Shown: piece after piece, positions 60,256 through 64,000 of the stretch | Numbering within the stretch: position 1 is the stretch's first letter | How the letters are laid out: every line of letters starts with the position of its first letter | Source: Paratractidigestivibacter faecalis | GTDB taxonomy: Bacteria > Actinomycetota > Coriobacteriia > Coriobacteriales > Atopobiaceae | Length of the DNA: 64,000 nucleotides | Direction: 5' to 3' | Assembly (NCBI RefSeq): GCF_003416765.1 | Contig: NZ_QSNG01000001.1 | Span: forward strand, 1,266,742-1,330,741 | Notes under the pieces: generated by a model | What the model was told of the DNA's origin: nothing | The model's database searches: none | The model's input: only the letters and a program-made list of their open reading frames with translations | Translations under genes and position numbers: made by a program

Positions 60256-60396
60256 CAGAGGCATATCTCGGCCTTAAGCGAGAGAGTTATCAGCGGGCTT
60301 CTCTTGGCCCCAATCAAGAGAGTTACAAGCGAGTGTTTCGCCACTCTGAGCGCGAGCCTAACTGAGGGAGCGGTCCATTCCGCTCCCTCTCTTTTT
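60256..60396 (+). ncRNA. Putative ToxI-like antitoxin RNA with tandem repeats and terminator
   Basis: Between promoter and toxin gene lie about three tandem repeats of 34-37 nt. They start near 60266 (TCTCGGCCTTAAGCGAGAGA), 60300 (TCTCTTGGCCCCAATCAAGA) and 60337 (TCGCCACTCTGAGCGCGAGC). Each carries a short self-complementary TCTC...GAGA part and then an AGTTA-N-CAGCG-like part. A strong terminator ends the RNA. This order (repeats, terminator, toxin) is the defining layout of ToxIN/AbiQ type III systems, in which repeat RNAs bind and block the toxin. The third repeat is diverged. Confidence 0.72.
60364..60396 (+). terminator. Intrinsic terminator between antitoxin RNA and toxin gene
   Basis: GAGGGAGCGG-TCCATT-CCGCTCCCTC is a perfect 10-bp stem followed by TCTTTTT. 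Partial read-through at such a site sets the RNA-to-toxin ratio in type III systems. Confidence 0.9.
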
Positions 60397-60411
60397 ACCT
60401 AGGGAGGATAC

Positions 60412-60911
60412 ATGGCCGGTCTGTCGTTCTACACCGTTGACGAGCGCTACATCGACTATTTGGCGCCATACGCGCCCCACCTGTTCCATAACGCCAAGAA
60501 GGGGCAGGGTCACTCCCGCAAGTACATCGGCATCGTATTCGAGGTCAACGGGTTTGAGTACTTTACTCCCCTGTCATCGTTCAAGGAGAAGCACCGCAGG
60601 ATGAAGAACGGCTTGGACTTCATCAAGGTTGGTGACTATGCGGTCATTAACCTGAACTGCATGTTTCCCGTTGCGACGGACACCTACCAAAGAGTCGACT
60701 TCTCTGCGGTCCAGGACAAGCGCTACCGGGCTTGCTCCAAGCCGAGTACAGGATCATCAAGCAATTGGAGGGTCGCATCCGCAAGAACGCGTCGACCCTG
60801 TACAACCACAAGGCAAATAACGGAGACTCGACGCCGCTCTCTGCCCGATGCAACGATTTTCCCCTCTTGGAAAGAGCCTGCCAAGGCTTCCGCTATCCAA
60901 CGCACGGCTGA
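60412..60911 (+). pseudogene. ToxN/AbiQ-family endoribonuclease toxin, frameshifted near codon 107
   Basis: The first 107 codons match the ToxN/AbiQ fold: LSFYTVDERYIDYL, RKYIGIVFEVNGFEYFTPLSS, KHRRMKNGLDF and YAVINLNCMFPV. At about 60730 the frame breaks. Reading one base back gives ALLQAEYRIIKQLEGRIRKN, then NASTLYNHK, CNDFPLLERACQGF and a TGA at 60909, about 166 residues in all, the normal length. In the original frame the sequence turns into Arg/Thr-rich nonsense running into ppc. A one-base loss is the simplest cause; a sequencing error or programmed slip is possible. AGGGAGG precedes ATG 60412. An intact toxin would cut RNA until bound by the repeat RNA. Confidence 0.82.
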
Positions 60912-60934
60912 GGCGACGCCTCGTCAGAAAAACC

Positions 60935-60973
60935 GACCTGGGTATCCGGCGAGGAATACCCAGGTCACTTTTT
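60935..60973. terminator. Bidirectional terminator between toxN and ppc
   Basis: GACCTGGGTAT and its exact complement form an 11-bp stem with a 10-nt loop. Five As lie on the left and five Ts on the right, so it works for both convergent genes. Confidence 0.85.
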
Positions 60974-61006
60974 GGCAGCAGTCGAGAAGCGCGCTTCTCG
61001 CCTGGA

Positions 61007-63814
61007 TCACCCGGTGTTCTGCAGGCCGGCGGCAACGCCGGAGACGGTGCAGAGGATGAGGTAGATGAAGCGCTCGCGCTCCTCGGGCGTGAGCTTGTCG
61101 CCCTTGGTGCGCAGGGTCTTCAGGGCTTGCGCCTGCGTCACGGACAGGACGTTAACAAACGGCAGGCGCATGCGGATGACCGGGCCCAGGACGCGGCGGT
61201 TCTGCAGCGGCCACTCGTCGCCCACGATGGCCAGGACCCACTTGCGGGTGAGCTCCATCTCGTCCAGGACCTTGCTCGAGAGGTCCTCGCAGCCGCCCAG
61301 CTGCAGGTAGAGCCTGCCGATGCGCTCGTCGGTCTTGGAGATGGACATCTCGATGTTGTCGATGAACGTGGTGAACAGCGGCCACTCCGCGTAGGCGCGG
61401 CGCAGCTTGTCCAGGTCGCCCAGGCGCTCGCAGGCGGTGCCCAGGCCGTACCAGGCGGCCAGGTTGATGCGCGCCTGGCTCCAGGAGAAAATCCACGGGA
61501 TGGTGCGCAGGTCGTCGAGGGACTTGGCGCCCAGGCCGCGCTTGGCCGGGCGGCTGCCGATGGGCATGAGGCCGATCTCAGTCAGCGGCGTGACGGTGGA
61601 GAACCACTCGGCAAAGCCCTCGGTGTTGAGAAGGTCGAGGTAGCGCTCGCGGGAGTACTTGTCCAGGGCCGCGGCCATGTCGGCGTACTTGGCCGTGGAC
61701 TCGGTGTTGACCCACTCGATGGACGGTGCCGACTGCAGCAGCGTGGCCCCGGCGACAGACTCCACGTGACGGCGGGCCAGCGTGGGGTCTCCGTAGCGGG
61801 CAAAGATGACCTCGCCCTGCTCGGTGAGCTTGAAGCGGCAGTTGACCGAGCCCTTGGGCTGCGAGAGAACGGCGCGGTTTGCCGGGCCGCCACCGCGGCC
61901 GACGGCACCGCCTCGGCCGTGCATGAGGATGAGGTCGACGTTGTTCTCCTCGGCCCACTGGGCAATGGCGGCCTGCGTGGCGTGCAGGACCAGCGTGGCG
62001 CTGGTGGGACCGGCGTCCTTGGAGGAGTCTGAGTAGCCGAGCATGACCTCCAGGCGGCGGCCCGTCTGGGCCATGCGGCGCTGGACCTCGGGGAGCTTGA
62101 TCATCTCGTCAAGGGTCTTGACGGCGTTCTCCAGGTCCTCCACCTGCTCGAAGAGCGGGATGACGTCGAGCACGGGCACGTCAGCCTCGTGCGCGAAGGC
62201 AAGGTGGGCAAGCTCGTAGACGTCGGCGACGTTCCGGGCGCTCTTGGTGAAGGAGATGATGTAGCGGCGGGCCGCCGCAACGCCGTTCTTGCGCTGAATC
62301 TGGCCGATGGCGCGGAAGGTGTCCAGCACCTCGCGGGTCATGGGCGCAAGCTCGCCGCGCTCGCCCCAGCGGCCGTGCTCGCGGATGTCGGCGAGGGCGC
62401 GGGAGTGGACCAGGGAGTGCTGGCGGAACTCCATCTCCACCATGTGGAAGCCGAAGGTCTGGGCCTGCCAGATGAGCTTCTGGATGGGGCCGTAGGCCGT
62501 GCGGGCAGCGCCCGCCTTGGCAAGCGACAGCTGGACGCAGCGCAGGTCGGAGATGAAGTCCTCGGCGCTGGCGTACATGATGTCGGCGGTGCGCACGATG
62601 GTGGCACGCAGGCGCTCGGCAATGACCAGCATGCAGGCGCGGTGGAGCTCCGAGGCCGAGATGCCGATGGCACGGGCCGTGATGGCCTCGCTCATCTCGC
62701 GCTGGTGGTTCCAGAGGTTGACCAGCTGGTCGGAGGGGGGCGTGGAGGCCACGTCCAGCGTCAGGTTGCGGCCGATGAAGTGCGTGGCGTCGGCCAGCGT
62801 CTCCAGCATGTGGACGCGGAACTTCTCGGCCACCTGGCGGCTCACCTTTGCGGTTACGTTGGGGTTGCCGTCGCGGTCGGAGCCGATCCAGCTGCCCGGG
62901 TGGAAGAACGCGGGGCAGACGGGCGGCACGGTGCCGGCCTTCTCGCCGAGCTCCCAGTCGTCAAAGCGGCGGTAGACCTGGGGCACCATCTGGAAGAGGG
63001 TGCGGTCGAAGATGTCGATGACGGTGTCGGCCTCCTCGACGGGGGTCGGCTTCTTGTGGGCGATGGGAGAGGTGCGCACCAGGGCGTCAATCTCCTGCAG
63101 GAGCTGGCGCTCGTTCTCGGCCAGGGCGATGCCGCCCAGCTCGGAGCGCTGCTGCAGCAGGCCGGAGATGCGGCGGATCTTGCCCTCGACGGCCTTGCGG
63201 CGGGCCTCGGTGGGGTGGGCGGTGAAGACCGGGTGGAACTCGAGGCGGTTGAGAAGGGCCATGGCCTTACCGCGGCCACACTCGTCCACGAGCTGGCGGT
63301 AGGCCACCGTGATGTCGTTGATGGGGTCGGCCTCGGCCGTGGTGGGCACGGTGCGCTCGCGCAGGCGCAGGGACTCGTCGCGGTAGTTCTCCTCGCAGAT
63401 GTTGGCGAGGTGGAAGTAGGCCACGAAGGCGCGCATCAGCATGGTGGCATGGGCCTCGTCCAGACCGTCGATGACGCGCTCCAGGTCGGCAAAGGCCTCG
63501 GTCGCCTCCTCGGTGGCGCCGTCCTCGTCGTAGCTCGCCTTGATGGCGTCGTCCAGAAGGACGTCAAAGGTGGCGCGCATCTCGGGATCGCTCTCCTCGA
63601 GGACCTTGCGCACCAGGCGCAGGAAGAGCGCCATGTTGTCGCGGATGGACTCCGGAACGTCCACGGCGGAGAGCGTGGCCTTGGCGGCCGTCTCCTCGAC
63701 GAGGGCGCTCGCGGGCAGCGCGCTCTTCTCGACCTCGGGCGTCGAGGCGGGGGCGACTGCGGGGGCAGCCGCGAACGCTAGGCTCGGGTCCTTCTGTGCT
63801 TGCTTGTCAGCCAA
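61007..63814 (-). CDS. ppc: Phosphoenolpyruvate carboxylase
   Basis: The 935-residue protein contains the catalytic motifs FTAHPTEARR (His), GSWIGSDRDGNPNV, LMLGYSDSSKDAG (written VMLGYSDSSKDAG here), HGRGGAVGRGGGP and the C-terminal QNTG. It makes oxaloacetate from PEP and bicarbonate, feeding aspartate and the TCA branch. The N-terminal 50 residues are an Ala/Pro-rich extension. ATG 63814 is the natural start. It is convergent with the toxin locus. Confidence 0.97.
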   Translation of the reverse strand: MADKQAQKDPSLAFAAAPAVAPASTPEVEKSALPASALVEETAAKATLSAVDVPESIRDNMALFLRLVRKVLEESDPEMRATFDVLLDDAIKASYDEDGATEEATEAFADLERVIDGLDEAHATMLMRAFVAYFHLANICEENYRDESLRLRERTVPTTAEADPINDITVAYRQLVDECGRGKAMALLNRLEFHPVFTAHPTEARRKAVEGKIRRISGLLQQRSELGGIALAENERQLLQEIDALVRTSPIAHKKPTPVEEADTVIDIFDRTLFQMVPQVYRRFDDWELGEKAGTVPPVCPAFFHPGSWIGSDRDGNPNVTAKVSRQVAEKFRVHMLETLADATHFIGRNLTLDVASTPPSDQLVNLWNHQREMSEAITARAIGISASELHRACMLVIAERLRATIVRTADIMYASAEDFISDLRCVQLSLAKAGAARTAYGPIQKLIWQAQTFGFHMVEMEFRQHSLVHSRALADIREHGRWGERGELAPMTREVLDTFRAIGQIQRKNGVAAARRYIISFTKSARNVADVYELAHLAFAHEADVPVLDVIPLFEQVEDLENAVKTLDEMIKLPEVQRRMAQTGRRLEVMLGYSDSSKDAGPTSATLVLHATQAAIAQWAEENNVDLILMHGRGGAVGRGGGPANRAVLSQPKGSVNCRFKLTEQGEVIFARYGDPTLARRHVESVAGATLLQSAPSIEWVNTESTAKYADMAAALDKYSRERYLDLLNTEGFAEWFSTVTPLTEIGLMPIGSRPAKRGLGAKSLDDLRTIPWIFSWSQARINLAAWYGLGTACERLGDLDKLRRAYAEWPLFTTFIDNIEMSISKTDERIGRLYLQLGGCEDLSSKVLDEMELTRKWVLAIVGDEWPLQNRRVLGPVIRMRLPFVNVLSVTQAQALKTLRTKGDKLTPEERERFIYLILCTVSGVAAGLQNTG

Positions 63815-64000
63815 CGTGTCTCCTTGCGACAGGCCGCCTTGGGGCGGCGTCCGACCAACCTTACACTACGATACCCGCCCGCGGCCCCCAAGGCGCTGCT
63901 CGCCGTATGGCGAAACTGATTGTTCACGCGCAGAAGCTACCGTTTGCCGGCGCAAACCGACCTCTGGTCTACAATCAGGTGACCAAGTCGTTAAATCAGG
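63815..64000. other. Intergenic region upstream of ppc
   Basis: No gene was seen. GGCCGCCTTGGGGCGGC (63831-63847) can form a small hairpin in the ppc leader. A TACAAT -10-like box (63970-63975) on the plus strand may belong to a gene beyond the window. Confidence 0.4.

Noticed and set aside
60731-61059. Continuation of the toxN start frame to 61059
   Set aside because: After codon 107 the residues become Arg/Thr/Ser-rich nonsense and run into the ppc 3' end, whereas the -1 frame keeps the toxin family pattern.

Overview
The window is GC-rich (roughly two thirds G+C by eye) and densely coding. It carries one tRNA-Thr and reads like chromosome from an Actinomycetota member of class Coriobacteriia (Olsenella/Atopobium-like). 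This placement is an inference from gene content (YqeB/YqeC selenium-molybdenum genes, DUF3793-flavodoxin, the Feo set, DegV, long-form HPF, ComFC) and gene style. No rRNA, prophage or CRISPR array was seen.

Layout. 1-2450: the 3' part of an M20 peptidase, then a complete IS3-family element with inverted ends, a 3-bp target duplication and an A7 frameshift site. 2469-10775 (minus): a nine-gene run for molybdenum uptake and molybdopterin maturation (yqeB-xdhC-modABC-moaA-moaC/MOSC-moeA-like-mog), with yqeC divergent. 11.6-16.3 kb: small proteins, flavodoxin, DUF3793 and an NRAMP transporter; the last two start beside similar palindromic metal-box-like sites. 16.3-18.2 kb: an AT-richer two-gene insertion (secreted cysteine peptidase plus lipoprotein) flanked by copies of the 3' end of the neighbouring metal ATPase gene. 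18.2-26 kb: P-type ATPase, AraC regulator, FeoB/FeoA/FeoA and a small Cys-rich protein. 26-34 kb: tRNA-Thr, a DUF523-nucleoside phosphorylase fusion, membrane and HEAT-type proteins, a dehydrogenase with a His/Cys tail, DegV, HPF and a solute-binding lipoprotein. 34-47 kb: comFC, aspS, HAD phosphatase, PTS EIIA, copA/csoR with its operators, DUF2130, SDR, HtrA and an atypical response regulator. 47-54 kb: an amino-acid ABC transporter with two binding proteins, then a glutamine-synthetase homologue lacking most metal ligands. 54-64 kb: gpmA, Mrp, two flavoproteins, hemolysin III, a type III toxin-antitoxin locus (ToxIN/AbiQ-like) with a frameshifted toxin, and ppc.

The most unusual content lies between and inside genes. 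(1) A type III toxin-antitoxin locus is laid out as promoter, RNA repeats, terminator and ToxN-like gene. (2) The 9-mer GGCGAGAAG occurs about 38 times on both strands, mostly between genes and often as inverted pairs, like a DNA uptake sequence; comFC is in the same window. (3) A palindromic family with core GGGACAGTCCC includes two copies inserted in frame inside moaC-MOSC and modC. (4) A second ~85-bp palindromic family has TAGCGTACA ends. (5) Two unrelated intergenic clusters share a '2+2' repeat layout. (6) Two regions may encode unannotated structured RNAs. Metal genes (mntH, DUF3793-flavodoxin, feoAB, a FeoB-associated protein) share a GTTARCC-WW-GGYTAAC-like site, suggesting one iron/manganese regulon.
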